Part shown: piece after piece, positions 47,602 to 56,384 of the stretch | Layout: every line of letters starts with the position of its first letter | Numbering within the stretch: the stretch's first letter is position 1 | From: Streptomyces sp. NBC_00440 | Lineage (GTDB): Bacteria; Actinomycetota; Actinomycetes; Streptomycetales; Streptomycetaceae | Assembly: GCF_036014215.1 (NCBI RefSeq) | Contig: NZ_CP107921.1 | Coordinates: 5,029,501-5,093,500, forward strand | DNA: 64,000 nucleotides | Reading direction: 5' to 3' | Notes under the pieces: model-generated | The model's input: the letters and a program-made list of their open reading frames with translations, nothing else | Databases searched by the model: none | Told to the model about the DNA's origin: nothing | Made by a program: the position numbers and the translations under genes

Positions 47602-49200
47602 ATGAAAAGACTCAACGCACCGGTTCTTGCCGTGGGCCTGACCGCCACGGTTGCCGCCGTCGCGCTCGCCGTCACGGTCTGGCCGGACGACGACACGTAC
47701 GGCGGAAGCGGCCCCGCGGGCCGCGGCTCGGCGGTGACCGCCCCCTCGTCCGACCCGTCGGCGACGAACTACCCGCTCTCGGCGGCGCCCCGTGCCATCC
47801 CCGCGGTACGCGAACACGGCCCGGCGCGCGGTCCCGGCTGGCGCCCGGAGAAGGGCTCCCGGGTCCTGGTGGACAAGGGGTGCAAGGGCCTCACCGACGA
47901 GGGCAAGCTCCTCTCGCACGAACTGAAGATCGGCTACGCGTACGGCGGCACGGCCCGCGCGGGCGACATCGAGCTCGCGCTGAAGCCGGACAAGAAGGCC
48001 CCGCGCGAGTCGTACACCCTCAGCGCCCGCGACAGCCGGGTCACGATCACCGGTCCCGACGAGGCCGGGGTGTTCTACGGCACCCGGACCCTCAAGCAGT
48101 CCGTGCGGGCCGACGGGAAGGTGCCCGAGGGCGTCGTGCACGACGAGCCGGCCAGCGCGCAGCGGCGGTTCAACCTGGACATCGCACGCAAACCGTTCGA
48201 CGCCGCCTGGATCGAGGACCGGCTGCACGAGATGGCCGACCTCAAGCTGAACCAGCTGGGGCTGCACTTCTCGGACGACCAGGGCTTCCGGATCGAGTCC
48301 ACGTCGCACCCCGAGGTGGTCTCTCCCGACCACCTCACCATCGCGCAGGTCCACCGGATCGTCTCGCTCGCCTCCAGCCTGCACATCACTGTCGTCCCGG
48401 AGATCGACTCGCCCGGACACCTGGGCGCGGTCATCAAGGCGCACCCGGACCTCCAGCTGAAGACGGCCGACGGCACCCCCGTCAAGGGCGCGGTCGACGT
48501 GTCCAACCCGAAGGCGGCGCAGATCGTCGACTCGCTGCTGCGCGAGTACATGAAGCTCTTCCCCGGCCCGTACTGGAACGTCGGCGGTGACGAGTACCAG
48601 GCGCTGACGGTGAAGAACCCGGAAGCGTCCTTCCCGCAGCTGGCCGCCCTGGCCCGGAAGAAGTACGGCGCGAAGGGCACCGTCCAGGACCTGGCGGTGG
48701 CCTGGCTGAACGACCGGGCCGCGGTCATCACCAAGGCGGGCAGGACGCCGCAGGCGTGGAACGACGGGTTCTTCCGCGGCGGGGTGGCCAAGCCCGACAA
48801 GAACATCCAGGTGGAGTACTGGACGGGCAAGGAGTTCGGGGTCCGGCCGCCCGAGGAGTATCTGGCCGCGGGGCAGCGGGTGGTGAACCTCAACGACGAG
48901 TACCTGTACTACGTGCTCGGCCAGCCCAACAACTTCACCTATCCCACCGGCAAGCGCATCTACGAGCAGTGGACCCCGCTGGTGGTGCGCGGCACCAAGG
49001 CGGTCCCTGCTAAGTACGCGCACCTCATCGACGGCGGCGGGTTCGCGGTCTGGGGCGACTTCCCGAACGCCCAGACCCCGGCGCAGGTCGCCGCGGGCAT
49101 CCGGATGCCGCTGGCGGCGACGGCCCAGAAGCTCTGGGACCCGGGCAAGCCGAAGCTGACGTGGACACAGTTCCAGTCGCTGGCGGCGAAGCTGGACTGA
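47602..49200 (+). CDS. Secreted beta-N-acetylhexosaminidase (GH20)
   Basis: 532 residues. Signal peptide or anchor MKRLNAPVLAVGLTATVAAVALAV, then an N-terminal GH20b-like domain and the TIM barrel (KPFDAAWIEDRLHEMADLKLNQLGLHFSDDQGF). The catalytic Asp-Glu pair is D330-E331 in NVGGDEYQ. The usual H-x-G-G-D-E has Asn in place of His here. It releases GlcNAc or GalNAc from chitin, peptidoglycan fragments or glycans by substrate-assisted catalysis. Start at ATG 47602 with GGGAGG upstream. A strong terminator follows. Confidence 0.9.
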   Translation: MKRLNAPVLAVGLTATVAAVALAVTVWPDDDTYGGSGPAGRGSAVTAPSSDPSATNYPLSAAPRAIPAVREHGPARGPGWRPEKGSRVLVDKGCKGLTDEGKLLSHELKIGYAYGGTARAGDIELALKPDKKAPRESYTLSARDSRVTITGPDEAGVFYGTRTLKQSVRADGKVPEGVVHDEPASAQRRFNLDIARKPFDAAWIEDRLHEMADLKLNQLGLHFSDDQGFRIESTSHPEVVSPDHLTIAQVHRIVSLASSLHITVVPEIDSPGHLGAVIKAHPDLQLKTADGTPVKGAVDVSNPKAAQIVDSLLREYMKLFPGPYWNVGGDEYQALTVKNPEASFPQLAALARKKYGAKGTVQDLAVAWLNDRAAVITKAGRTPQAWNDGFFRGGVAKPDKNIQVEYWTGKEFGVRPPEEYLAAGQRVVNLNDEYLYYVLGQPNNFTYPTGKRIYEQWTPLVVRGTKAVPAKYAHLIDGGGFAVWGDFPNAQTPAQVAAGIRMPLAATAQKLWDPGKPKLTWTQFQSLAAKLD

Positions 49201-49211
49201 CCGCCTCGTGA

Positions 49212-49245
49212 CTGCGGCCCCCGGGACCCGTCCCGGGGGCCGCAG
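49212..49245 (+). terminator. GH20 gene terminator
   Basis: A perfect 15-bp stem, CTGCGGCCCCCGGGA with TCCCGGGGGCCGCAG, around a CCCG loop, 11 bases after the stop codon. Confidence 0.9.
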
Positions 49246-49457
49246 CCGTGTCCGTACGCGGTGTCCGGCGGCCCGGGTGCGCTCCCCCTAACGGATGCAT
49301 CGGCCCGGCCCCCGGGCGTTCGGCAGACGCGCAGGTCAGAGCTGCTTTGGGCGACCGGTCGCGGGTTACGCCAAGTGACTCAGCGATTGCGCGCCGTATT
49401 CAAGCGTTTGCACGGTGGCGGTGAGTACTTCCCGCACTTCCGAAAGGAACGCTTTCC

Positions 49458-50105
49458 ATGCGCATGTCCCCGAAGGCCGGCCTCCTCGTCTCGTCCGCCG
49501 TCTGCGGCGCCCTCACCCTCGGCATAGCGGGCCCGGCGGCTTACGCGGCGGTCGGCGACGCCCCCGCGGCACGCCCCGCGAGCGCCCCGGCCGTCCCGGT
49601 GCCGGGTGCCGACAAGCTCGCGAGTCAGGCGAAGCTGCTGGGCGACGCCGGCGGTGTCCTGAAGCCGGTGACGGACCTGGTCAACGCCGTACTGAAGGCC
49701 CCCGACGGCAAGCTTCCCGCCGCGGACGCCACCAAGCTGGCCGACCCCGTCAAGGCCGCCCTGGCGAAGGTCACGGAAGCCGCGCCTGCGGCGCCCGCGG
49801 CCCCCGGCATCCCCGGCGGTGCGACCGGGGTGTCCGGCGCGCCCGCCGCACCCGACCCGGGCGCCGCGCTCAAGGCGAAGGCGGCGGCCGACCTCCAGGC
49901 CAAGGTCGACGCCCTCGTCAAGGCGGTCACCACCGGCAAGCCCACCGAGGTCGCGGCGGCGGTCCAGGCCGTACTCACCGCCCAGGTGAACGTCCTGGTC
50001 GCCATCCTGCTCGGCGGCGGTCTCCCGGCCGCGAACCTGCCGGGCCTCCCGGCGCTTCCGACGGTGCCGGGCGTCGCCCAGCTGCCGGCCACGCCGGGCG
50101 CCTGA
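49458..50105 (+). CDS. Secreted Ala/Pro-rich protein, function unknown
   Basis: 215 residues. Signal peptide MRMSPKAGLLVSSAVCGALTLGIAGPAAYA, then an Ala-rich helical protein (about 35% Ala) with two amphipathic helical pairs (KLASQAKLLGDAGGVLKPVTDLVNAVL and AAADLQAKVDALVKAVTTGKPTEVAAAVQAVLTAQVNVLVAIL) joined by a Pro/Gly linker. AAAGGA precedes the ATG. No family recognised. The gene has its own terminator. Confidence 0.78.
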   Translation: MRMSPKAGLLVSSAVCGALTLGIAGPAAYAAVGDAPAARPASAPAVPVPGADKLASQAKLLGDAGGVLKPVTDLVNAVLKAPDGKLPAADATKLADPVKAALAKVTEAAPAAPAAPGIPGGATGVSGAPAAPDPGAALKAKAAADLQAKVDALVKAVTTGKPTEVAAAVQAVLTAQVNVLVAILLGGGLPAANLPGLPALPTVPGVAQLPATPGA

Positions 50106-50147
50106 CCGGCCCGTGCCCACTTGAGTGAGCGGACCGAGCCCGCATGT

Positions 50148-50192
50148 GAGAGGCCCGCGGGCGCCCTGCGAGGGCGCCCGCGGGCGCCTCTC
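50148..50192 (+). terminator. Terminator after secreted-protein gene
   Basis: A 14-bp perfect inner stem (CCCGCGGGCGCCCT/AGGGCGCCCGCGGG) with a 3-base loop. A 2-base bulge separates it from a 6-bp outer stem (GAGAGG/CCTCTC). Confidence 0.9.
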
Positions 50193-50338
50193 CATGCCGG
50201 TGCGTCCGGTCCGGTGCGTCCGAGCCGGTGCGTCCGGTCCGGTCGCGGAGTGCGGATACGGGGTGGAGGCGGGGCGGGTCCGGGGCGAGTTCGGCCCCTC
50301 CGCGCGCGGCGCCGCCCGGCGGGCCGTAGCGTCCAGGG

Positions 50339-50593
50339 ATGGACTTCAACATCACCGCGCAGGAAGAGGCGCTGCTCCTCCGGATCCGCGAGCATCTGCA
50401 CGCGGGCAGCACCCCCCGCGAGGACGACCTCGCGGCCGAGCTCGGCGACGAGGTGCGGGGGCAGGTGCGCAGCCTGGGTGCGCGTGGGTGGCTCGTCGTA
50501 CGGCCCGCGCCGGACGGCACGGTCTACGTCGAGGGTTTGTCGTCCCTCGCGGAGTCGGCCCTGTCGAACCGGCGGGACGTGGGCGACCAGTAG
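50339..50593 (+). CDS. Small protein, possible winged-helix fold
   Basis: 84 residues (ITAQEEALLLRIREHLHAGSTPREDDLAAELGDEVRGQVRSLGARGWLVVRPAPDGTVYVEGL). The pattern of two helices, a turn and a beta-hairpin wing resembles a winged helix, so a DNA-binding role is possible but unproven. No strong ribosome-binding site is seen before the ATG. Confidence 0.6.
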   Translation: MDFNITAQEEALLLRIREHLHAGSTPREDDLAAELGDEVRGQVRSLGARGWLVVRPAPDGTVYVEGLSSLAESALSNRRDVGDQ

Positions 50594-50653
50594 CCGTTGC
50601 CGCCGGTGGCCGCGGCCCCGACTGCCTTTGCCTGCCGGTGATTCCGGTCGGCG

Positions 50654-50890
50654 TCAGACGAGCAGCCGCAGCAGGTGCGCGCAGGCGTCCGGCTCCGTCT
50701 CGTGCCGGCCGATGACCTCGGACAGGCCGCGTTCGTACGCACCGGTCTCCCACGCCGTGCCGTCCTCGGTCCGCTTCATATACAGGAAGTCGGTGGGCGC
50801 GGGGGACGGTTCATGGACCCCCTCGATCCGGTAGTAGCCGTCGGGTACCCCGGCGTCGCGCAGCGCGGCACGCAGTTCGTGGCGGTCCAT
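50654..50890 (-). CDS. Small protein downstream of TNT-domain gene, candidate immunity factor
   Basis: 78 residues, no signal peptide, acidic (PDGYYRIEGVHEP ... DFLYMKRTEDGTAWETGAYERG). It starts 8 bases after the TNT-domain gene stop and is clearly in the same operon. A small cytoplasmic protein following a secreted TNT toxin is the expected place for an immunity factor. No immunity family recognised, so this is inference from position. Confidence 0.6.
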   Translation of the reverse strand: MDRHELRAALRDAGVPDGYYRIEGVHEPSPAPTDFLYMKRTEDGTAWETGAYERGLSEVIGRHETEPDACAHLLRLLV

Positions 50891-50897
50891 GGGTGTG

Positions 50898-51590
50898 CTA
50901 CTCGCCGGCTCGGGCGGCCTGAGCGAGGTAGTGGTGGTCGAGCAGCCACTTCACGTTCAGCCGTTGGCCCTCACCCGGGCTCAGGAATACCGGATCGAGC
51001 TTGATCTGCTGCCCGTTGCCCGGCTGCTCGAACCACGGCGCGATGCCGCCCTGCCACACCCAGAACGGCTTGGCCACCCGGTAGACGTGATAGTCGCAGG
51101 GCACCGCGGCGTCACGGGTGTTGAGGCTCTGCGGGGGCAGCGCGCGCTTGGCGTACGAGTCGCCGGCGGGCGCCAGGTAGGAGCCGTACTCGGAGCCGAA
51201 GCGGTCCAGGCGCTCGCCGGTGCGCAGCTTCTCGGGCTCCTTGTCCACCCGCCCGTTGACCTCCTTGAACCCGTCGTTCGGCGGGTACTTCCAACTGCCC
51301 GAATCCGCGGGCCCCTCCCAGTACTTCTTCAGGAAGTCCCCGGACGACAGCTTCCCGGTCCGGTGGTAGCCCTTGAGCAGCGGGCCCACCGGCTTCTCGT
51401 GCTTCGAGGGGAGCCACTGCGGCCCGAGCCTGGCGTCGCCCTGGAACTCCCCCGAGCAGGGGGCGTGCTGCGGCTCGGAGGCCGCTGACCGGTCCGGGTG
51501 CTGCTGCGGATCGGCGCTCGCGGCTGCGGGTGCCGCCGCGGTCGCCGCGGTGACGGTCAGCGCTGCGAGAACGGTGCGAATTCGGTTCAC
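50898..51590 (-). CDS. Secreted TNT-domain (NAD glycohydrolase) protein
   Basis: 230 residues. Signal peptide ending ...AAAPAAASA, then a short linker and a DUF4237/TNT domain (about 120-225). TNT core motifs present: ERLDRFGSEYGSYLAP (Arg and Tyr), KRALPP (Arg), DYHVYRV (His) and APWFEQPGNGQQIKL (Gln). These align with residues I recall as essential in tuberculosis necrotizing toxin, which hydrolyses NAD. It would be exported through Sec rather than as a CpnT fusion. A small gene follows as a possible immunity partner. Confidence 0.85.
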   Translation of the reverse strand: MNRIRTVLAALTVTAATAAAPAAASADPQQHPDRSAASEPQHAPCSGEFQGDARLGPQWLPSKHEKPVGPLLKGYHRTGKLSSGDFLKKYWEGPADSGSWKYPPNDGFKEVNGRVDKEPEKLRTGERLDRFGSEYGSYLAPAGDSYAKRALPPQSLNTRDAAVPCDYHVYRVAKPFWVWQGGIAPWFEQPGNGQQIKLDPVFLSPGEGQRLNVKWLLDHHYLAQAARAGE

Positions 51591-52018
51591 TCAAGGTCCC
51601 CTTGTGTCCTGAAACCCGACTGGGCTTTATCACGCACAGTAGCGGACCAGTCACCATCTGCGGGTCCGGATGGCGGAGTTGCCCGCTGTGCGGCAGTCGG
51701 GTGCTGGGGTGGTCGTGGAGCTGGTCCGGGCTCACCTTCCGGGGTACGGGAGGGAATCCGTTCAGGTGTCCGGTCAGGGGAAGGGCCGCCGCGCGGGCCG
51801 GTGTCCGTGGGGAGCGCGTTACCTGTCGAGGTGCGCGGGGGCGTATGCGCCGGATGATCTGACGGTGTGTGTTTTGTCCGGTTTTGGCAAAGTGGTGAAG
51901 GTTATCCGGACATCGGAACCCGCTCGGTTCAGAGTGTGGTGGTCCGGCACAGAGCCGGAAGTTCATCTGCACCATGCGTGGGCCGACCGGTGCACGCATG
52001 CCCTGATCTGGGGGTTCC
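51591..52018. other. 428-bp intergenic region before lamin-tail gene
   Basis: No gene seen. It contains the upstream region of the TNT gene (minus strand) and the promoter of the lamin-tail gene (plus strand). An inverted repeat GTCCGG at 51877-51882 with CCGGAC at 51906-51911 lies in a relatively A/T-rich part. Otherwise only short frames of no quality are present. Confidence 0.45.
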
Positions 52019-52492
52019 ATGTCGTCTTTGTCTTCAGGTTCCCGTCTCGCCGCAGCTGTACTGGCCTCCGGGGCCCTGCTGGCCGCCGCCTTCCCGGCAG
52101 CGGCCGCCGACCACCACCACCCCGCCTCGCGCCCTGAGCGCTCGGCCGTGGTGGTGGGCGCCGTCCACCACATCGACAGCCACGGCCGCGGGCACCACCG
52201 CGGCAACCGGGTGGACGCGGAGTGGATCACCGTCACCAACAACTCCCGCAGGCCCGTGGAGCTGCGCGGCTGGACGCTGAGTGACGCTCAGCACCACTCG
52301 TACCGCTTCCACGCGCTGCGGCTCGGCGCACACAAGTCGGTCAAGGTCCACACCGGCCATGGCCGTGACACCTGGAACGACGTCTACCAGAACCGGCGCG
52401 CGCCGATCTGGGACCGCGTCGACACCGCGACCCTGCGCGACGCGCGCGGCCACGTGGTGGACGTCGAGCGTCTGGGGCACCGTCACCACTGA
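52019..52492 (+). CDS. Secreted lamin-tail-domain protein
   Basis: 157 residues. A signal peptide (SGSRLAAAVLASGALLAAAFPAAAA) is followed by a His-rich linker (DHHHPASR and HGRGHHRGNR). A lamin-tail-like immunoglobulin-fold domain runs from about residue 62 to 150 (DAEWITVTNNSRRPVELRGWTLSDAQHHSYRFHALRLGAHKSVKVH ... RAPIWDRVDTATLRDARGHVVD). Such domains bind nucleic acids or sugars or mediate surface contacts. His-rich parts could bind metal. A convergent terminator follows. Confidence 0.85.
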   Translation: MSSLSSGSRLAAAVLASGALLAAAFPAAAADHHHPASRPERSAVVVGAVHHIDSHGRGHHRGNRVDAEWITVTNNSRRPVELRGWTLSDAQHHSYRFHALRLGAHKSVKVHTGHGRDTWNDVYQNRRAPIWDRVDTATLRDARGHVVDVERLGHRHH

Positions 52493-52510
52493 CGGCTGAG
52501 GTGACATCAG

Positions 52511-52542
52511 GTGCGCCGCGAGTGGGCCCGCTCGCGGCGCAC
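52511..52542. terminator. Bidirectional terminator between lamin-tail and YcnI genes
   Basis: A perfect 12-bp stem (GTGCGCCGCGAG with CTCGCGGCGCAC) and an 8-base loop, between two convergent genes. Confidence 0.85.
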
Positions 52543-52635
52543 TGCTGTGTCGTGTGCCCATTCGTGCAGCGCGCCGCCGGGCAGCTGATGCGACACCGGG
52601 GCCGAGCTCCGGGTTCTCGCTCATCGCCGGTGAAC

Positions 52636-53400
52636 TCAGGAGGCCACGCGGCCGCGGTTCTTGTTCCTGCGGTGGCGTGCGGTCGCCAGAGCGGTACCGC
52701 CCGACAGCGCCAGCAGAGCGGCGGCCACCGCAGAGGGCACCCAGCCGGAACTGGAACCGGAGCCGCTCGTGGTGGCGGCGGTGGTGACCGACGGCGCGGC
52801 CGGGCTCGCGGAGGCGGTCGGTGAAGGTGCCGCGGGCGCGGCGCCGGCCTTCGGAGCGGCCCCCGTGCCGCCGTCCGGTGCCCGGGATGCGGCGGTGGGA
52901 TCGAGGACCAGCAGCGGGATGGGGAACGGCGGCTCCGTGCTGCCGGTCTGCCGCTGGTCCCAGTTGACGACGGAGCCGTCGGAGTAGGTCTGCACGGTAC
53001 TGAAGCCCAGCGTGGGCCGATCATCGGGAAGGGGGCCGACATTGATGCCGAAGTACTGGTGTTCGTCGGGCTTGATGTCGTGCCCGGCCATGGCGGTCCA
53101 GGTCAGCGACACCGAGCCGTCGGACGCCGGAGCGGCGGTCTGCTCCTGCCAGCCCTCGACCGGTAGCACCGAGGCGAGGTGGACGCCGGCCGGCAGCCTG
53201 ACCTGAAGGCGGACGGTCGTGGCATCGGCCTCCTCGCTGGGGACCCGGAACTCCAGCTTCGCGGCACCCCCCGGTTCGGCGTCCTGCGAGATGACCCGGA
53301 CGTGCGCGGAGGCCGGAGCGGCCAGGAGGAACACCGCCCCGACCGCACCGGCAGCGGCGAGAGCGAGAGGTGCGGAGCGGCGTCCGGTGCGGTGGGGCAT
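52636..53400 (-). CDS. YcnI family (DUF1775) exported copper-binding-type protein
   Basis: 254 residues. The signal peptide ends at PASA and the mature chain begins at His33 (HVRVISQD), the N-terminal histidine expected for a copper-brace site. YcnI-type beta-sandwich: KLEFRVPSEEADATTVRLQVRLPAGVHLASVLPVEGW and GPLPDDRPTLGFSTVQTYSDG. A long Ala/Pro/Ser linker, one C-terminal transmembrane helix and a basic tail anchor it. GAGGAG precedes the ATG. It lies 27 bases after a beta-propeller gene in a sigma-controlled cluster. Copper handling is inferred from the family. Confidence 0.9.
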   Translation of the reverse strand: MPHRTGRRSAPLALAAAGAVGAVFLLAAPASAHVRVISQDAEPGGAAKLEFRVPSEEADATTVRLQVRLPAGVHLASVLPVEGWQEQTAAPASDGSVSLTWTAMAGHDIKPDEHQYFGINVGPLPDDRPTLGFSTVQTYSDGSVVNWDQRQTGSTEPPFPIPLLVLDPTAASRAPDGGTGAAPKAGAAPAAPSPTASASPAAPSVTTAATTSGSGSSSGWVPSAVAAALLALSGGTALATARHRRNKNRGRVAS

Positions 53401-53427
53401 GGTGAACTCCTCAGGTGGGCCGGGCTG

Positions 53428-55044
53428 TCAGCAGCAGTCGCAGTACAGGAGGTCGGTGGCGGTGACGGCACCGTTGGCGCTGCCGCTGTGCATCCGGTTG
53501 AGCTGGAAGGACGTGGCCTTGGCGACTCCGGCGTTCTTCACGGCCAGCGAGATGCTCCGGCCGTCGAAGGCGCTGAACGCCAGCACCATGGGGGCGTTGC
53601 CGTTCGCGTCGGTGCTGAACGACACGACCGCGGCCTTTCGGCTGTCCGCCCCTGCCGAGAACGCCTGGTAGGTCGTCTTCGGCTTCAGGCCCCGCGCCTG
53701 GAGCTGGATCATGTCGAGCCCGTTGACCGGGCGGACCGTGGCCTCCAGGGCGCGGCCCTTGACCGGGTCGAGTGTCTCGCCCGCGGTGCCGTCCGGGAGG
53801 GTGGTCGGCACGTTGCGTGCCTGCTCGTCCAGTCCCTGGCTGCCGAGGTTGGCGGCTGAACCGGCCGGCGCTGCCAGCGGTGCGTAGACGACGGCCTGCG
53901 GTTCCTGGCCGATCGGGATGGTGCCGGTCACCTTGTTGGTCGCGGTGTCGATGACGTCCACCTTGTCGGACTTCTCCAGGCCGACGTAGAGACGGCTGCC
54001 GTCACCGCTGGGCCAGATGCCGTGCGGGGCATGGCCGTTGTCGTGGATCACGGTGGCGGGGGCGGTGGTCGCGTCCGGGACGCCGCTGTCCGTACGGCGG
54101 AAGGACAGCGTCTCGTCCAGGCCGCCGACGGTGAGGTAGACGAACTTGCCCCGGGGCGTGTCCGCGAACTGCGGGTGGTTGGAGTCCGGGCCGGTGGTCA
54201 GCACCGATGTGACCTTGTCATGCGTCAGATCGATGACGCTGACCTTTCCGACCCGCTTGTGGACCGCCCACAGTTCCTTGCCGTCGGGCGAGATCGCCTC
54301 GTCGGAGGAGAAGGCGTCGCCGAGTCCGGTGATGTGGTCCACCGGGCGGTGCGTGGCGACCTTGACGACGGTGACTTCGGCGAGGCTGATGTGGTTGACA
54401 TAGGCCAGCTTTCCGTCCGGGCTCATCACCACCTTGGACGGCCCCGCACCCACCGGGATGTTGGCGAGCACTCCGCCGTGCACGGCGTCGACGACGGTGA
54501 CGGTGTCGCGGCCGCGGTCGGCGACCCAGAACTGTTTGCCGTCTGCGGTGAAGCTGCCCTCGTGCGACGCCCGGCCCACATCGGTGTGGTTGACGACCTT
54601 GTTGGTCGCCGTGTCGACGATGTCCACCGTGTTGCTCGTGATGCTGACGACCGCCAGCCGCTTGGTGACGGGCGAGAAGGCCAGTCCGTGCACGTCGACG
54701 TCGCCGGTGTACTGCGGGCTGAGACCGGCCCCGAGCCGCTGGTCGCCGAGGGCGATCGTGCCGAGCGTTCTGTTGGCCGACGGGTCGATCACACTGACGG
54801 TGTTGGACGTCTGGTCCGCGGTGTAGACCCGGTCCTTGCCGGACACCGGGATCGGCTTCGGGGCGCTGTGGCCGGCCCCGCCGCCGTAGCGGGCCGCCGC
54901 CCGGGCGGCGCCGGGACTCGCGGCGGCCGGCCGGGGGTCGACGTGGCCCGAGTGCGCGTCGGCCACGGACGCGGCGGCGATGCCGAAGCCCCCCAGCCCC
55001 AGGGTGGCCGCGAGGAGCCACCCGGCCCATTGTTTTGACAGCAT
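53428..55044 (-). CDS. Secreted YncE-like beta-propeller with Cys-rich tail
   Basis: 538 residues. Signal peptide MLSKQWAGWLLAATLGLGGFGIAAASVADA, then repeated YVTN/NHL-type blades (VYTADQTSNTVSVIDPSANRTLGTI, VVSITSNTVDIVDTATNKVVNH and FWVADRGRDTVTVVDAVHGGVLANIPVGAGPSKVVM). A separate C-terminal domain of ~115 residues ends in YCDCC. The Cys cluster could bind metal. It lies 105 bp downstream of the anti-sigma gene and 27 upstream of YcnI, all on the minus strand, so it is likely part of that sigma regulon. Extracytoplasmic. Ligand not known. Confidence 0.86.
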   Translation of the reverse strand: MLSKQWAGWLLAATLGLGGFGIAAASVADAHSGHVDPRPAAASPGAARAAARYGGGAGHSAPKPIPVSGKDRVYTADQTSNTVSVIDPSANRTLGTIALGDQRLGAGLSPQYTGDVDVHGLAFSPVTKRLAVVSITSNTVDIVDTATNKVVNHTDVGRASHEGSFTADGKQFWVADRGRDTVTVVDAVHGGVLANIPVGAGPSKVVMSPDGKLAYVNHISLAEVTVVKVATHRPVDHITGLGDAFSSDEAISPDGKELWAVHKRVGKVSVIDLTHDKVTSVLTTGPDSNHPQFADTPRGKFVYLTVGGLDETLSFRRTDSGVPDATTAPATVIHDNGHAPHGIWPSGDGSRLYVGLEKSDKVDVIDTATNKVTGTIPIGQEPQAVVYAPLAAPAGSAANLGSQGLDEQARNVPTTLPDGTAGETLDPVKGRALEATVRPVNGLDMIQLQARGLKPKTTYQAFSAGADSRKAAVVSFSTDANGNAPMVLAFSAFDGRSISLAVKNAGVAKATSFQLNRMHSGSANGAVTATDLLYCDCC

Positions 55045-55149
55045 GAGGAATGCTCCATATCCATGGAAAAGGGACGTCTTCGCGGTTTCGCGGACGTCGC
55101 GGTTCGCCCGGTGGCGCGGATGCGCCGACCGGTGAAGAGGTCTTACGGC

Positions 55150-55818
55150 TCAGGCAGTTGTGGGGGGCGGCCCGGTCGTGGACACGCGGCCGACCACGCG
55201 GCCGTGGGTGTCCTCCACGATGACCTCCTTGATCGCCTCGCGGCTCAGCGCGGTCATCACCTGGGCGTGCACCGGCTCGCCGGTCATCGTCCGCACGCTG
55301 CCGCCCGGGACGCGGAGTCCCGTGAAGTCCGCCGCCATCAGGCGGTACGTCTCCCCGCGCCGCAGCCCGTTCAGCGCCACCGGCACCTCGGTGCCCCAGG
55401 GCTGACTGATCATCCGGCCCTGACGTGCGATCGAGACGGTGCCCGGTGAGCCCTGGCCCCGGTCATGGAGAGCGAAGGGGGCGGCGAGTGCGGCGGCGGT
55501 CAGCAGCGCGACGCTCGCGCCCTGGACGAGGCGCCGACGCAGGCCCCGGCGGCTGCCGGCGGTGCGCGGAGGGGGCATGTCCACCGCTCGGACCGGTGGC
55601 ACCTGTGGTGTGGCCCGAGGTCTCCCGGTGCGGTGTACACCGTTCTCGGCTCGTGCCAGTGTTCTGACCACATCGCCGATTTCGGCGGCCTCGTGGGCGC
55701 AGGCGGTGCAGCCGGTCAGATGACCCCAGACCTCCGCGGGCAGACGCATCCCGAGCATCAGGTGTTCGGTCATCACGGGGCGGATTGCCGCACAGTCCGG
55801 ATTCATGGCGCCAGCCAT
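55150..55818 (-). CDS. Zinc-binding anti-sigma factor
   Basis: 222 residues. The N-terminal ZAS motif is HLTGCTACAHE (H-x3-C-x2-C) preceded by MTEHLMLGMRLPAEVW. One transmembrane helix (GASVALLTAAALAAPFAL, about residue 105) is followed by an extracytoplasmic domain. It should hold the co-encoded ECF sigma factor until a signal. Start at ATG 55818, with GGAGGAG six bases upstream; it overlaps the sigma gene end by 16 bases. ATG 55806 is an alternative. Confidence 0.87.
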   Translation of the reverse strand: MAGAMNPDCAAIRPVMTEHLMLGMRLPAEVWGHLTGCTACAHEAAEIGDVVRTLARAENGVHRTGRPRATPQVPPVRAVDMPPPRTAGSRRGLRRRLVQGASVALLTAAALAAPFALHDRGQGSPGTVSIARQGRMISQPWGTEVPVALNGLRRGETYRLMAADFTGLRVPGGSVRTMTGEPVHAQVMTALSREAIKEVIVEDTHGRVVGRVSTTGPPPTTA

Positions 55819-56384
55819 CCGTTCTCCTCCAGCACCAGGCGCAGCGCGCGTACGCCGTAATACAGCCGACTGCGGACCGTGGAAGCCGAGATGCCCCACT
55901 CCGCGGCGAGTTCGGCGCAGGTACGGCCGCCGTAGTAGACACTGACCACGGTCTGCCGGTGTTCGGCGCTCAGCCGGTTCAGCGCCTCGTCCAACTGGAT
56001 GTGTTCCAGCAGGACTTCGACCGGGTCATGGCGCGCCGGTTCCTCGGCCAGCGCTTCCCGGAAGTCCACCCCGACCGCGTCCCGGACGCCGCGCCGGCGC
56101 ATGGCGTCGATCGCGCCGTTGCGGGCTATCGAGAACAGCCAGGTACGCAGACTGCCACGGCGGGGATCGAATCCGCCGGATGATTTCCAGGCCCGGATGA
56201 ACGTCTCCTGGACGACGTCCTCGGCCAGCTGCCGGTCCCGCAGCGCGTTGTACACATAGCCGAACAGCTCTCCCCCGTACAGCTCGTAGGCACGCTGCAC
56301 GCCACTGTCGGTGGCGAAGGGGTTCGCATCCCGGTGTGCGCCTCTGTTCTGCCGGCGGCGCACCCATTGCAGCGCGCTAGCCAC
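55803..56384 (-). CDS. ECF RNA polymerase sigma factor
   Basis: 193 residues. Region 2 is VQRAYELYGGELFGYVYNALRDRQLAEDVVQETFIRAWKSSGGFDP. Region 4 is LSAEHRQTVVSVYYGGRTCAELAAEWGISASTVRSRLYYGVRALR with a clear helix-turn-helix. Start at GTG 56384 with no clear ribosome-binding site; GTG 56363 is possible. Followed by its anti-sigma factor, the beta-propeller and YcnI, suggesting these envelope or copper-related proteins are in its regulon. Confidence 0.9.
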   Translation of the reverse strand: MASALQWVRRRQNRGAHRDANPFATDSGVQRAYELYGGELFGYVYNALRDRQLAEDVVQETFIRAWKSSGGFDPRRGSLRTWLFSIARNGAIDAMRRRGVRDAVGVDFREALAEEPARHDPVEVLLEHIQLDEALNRLSAEHRQTVVSVYYGGRTCAELAAEWGISASTVRSRLYYGVRALRLVLEENGWLAP

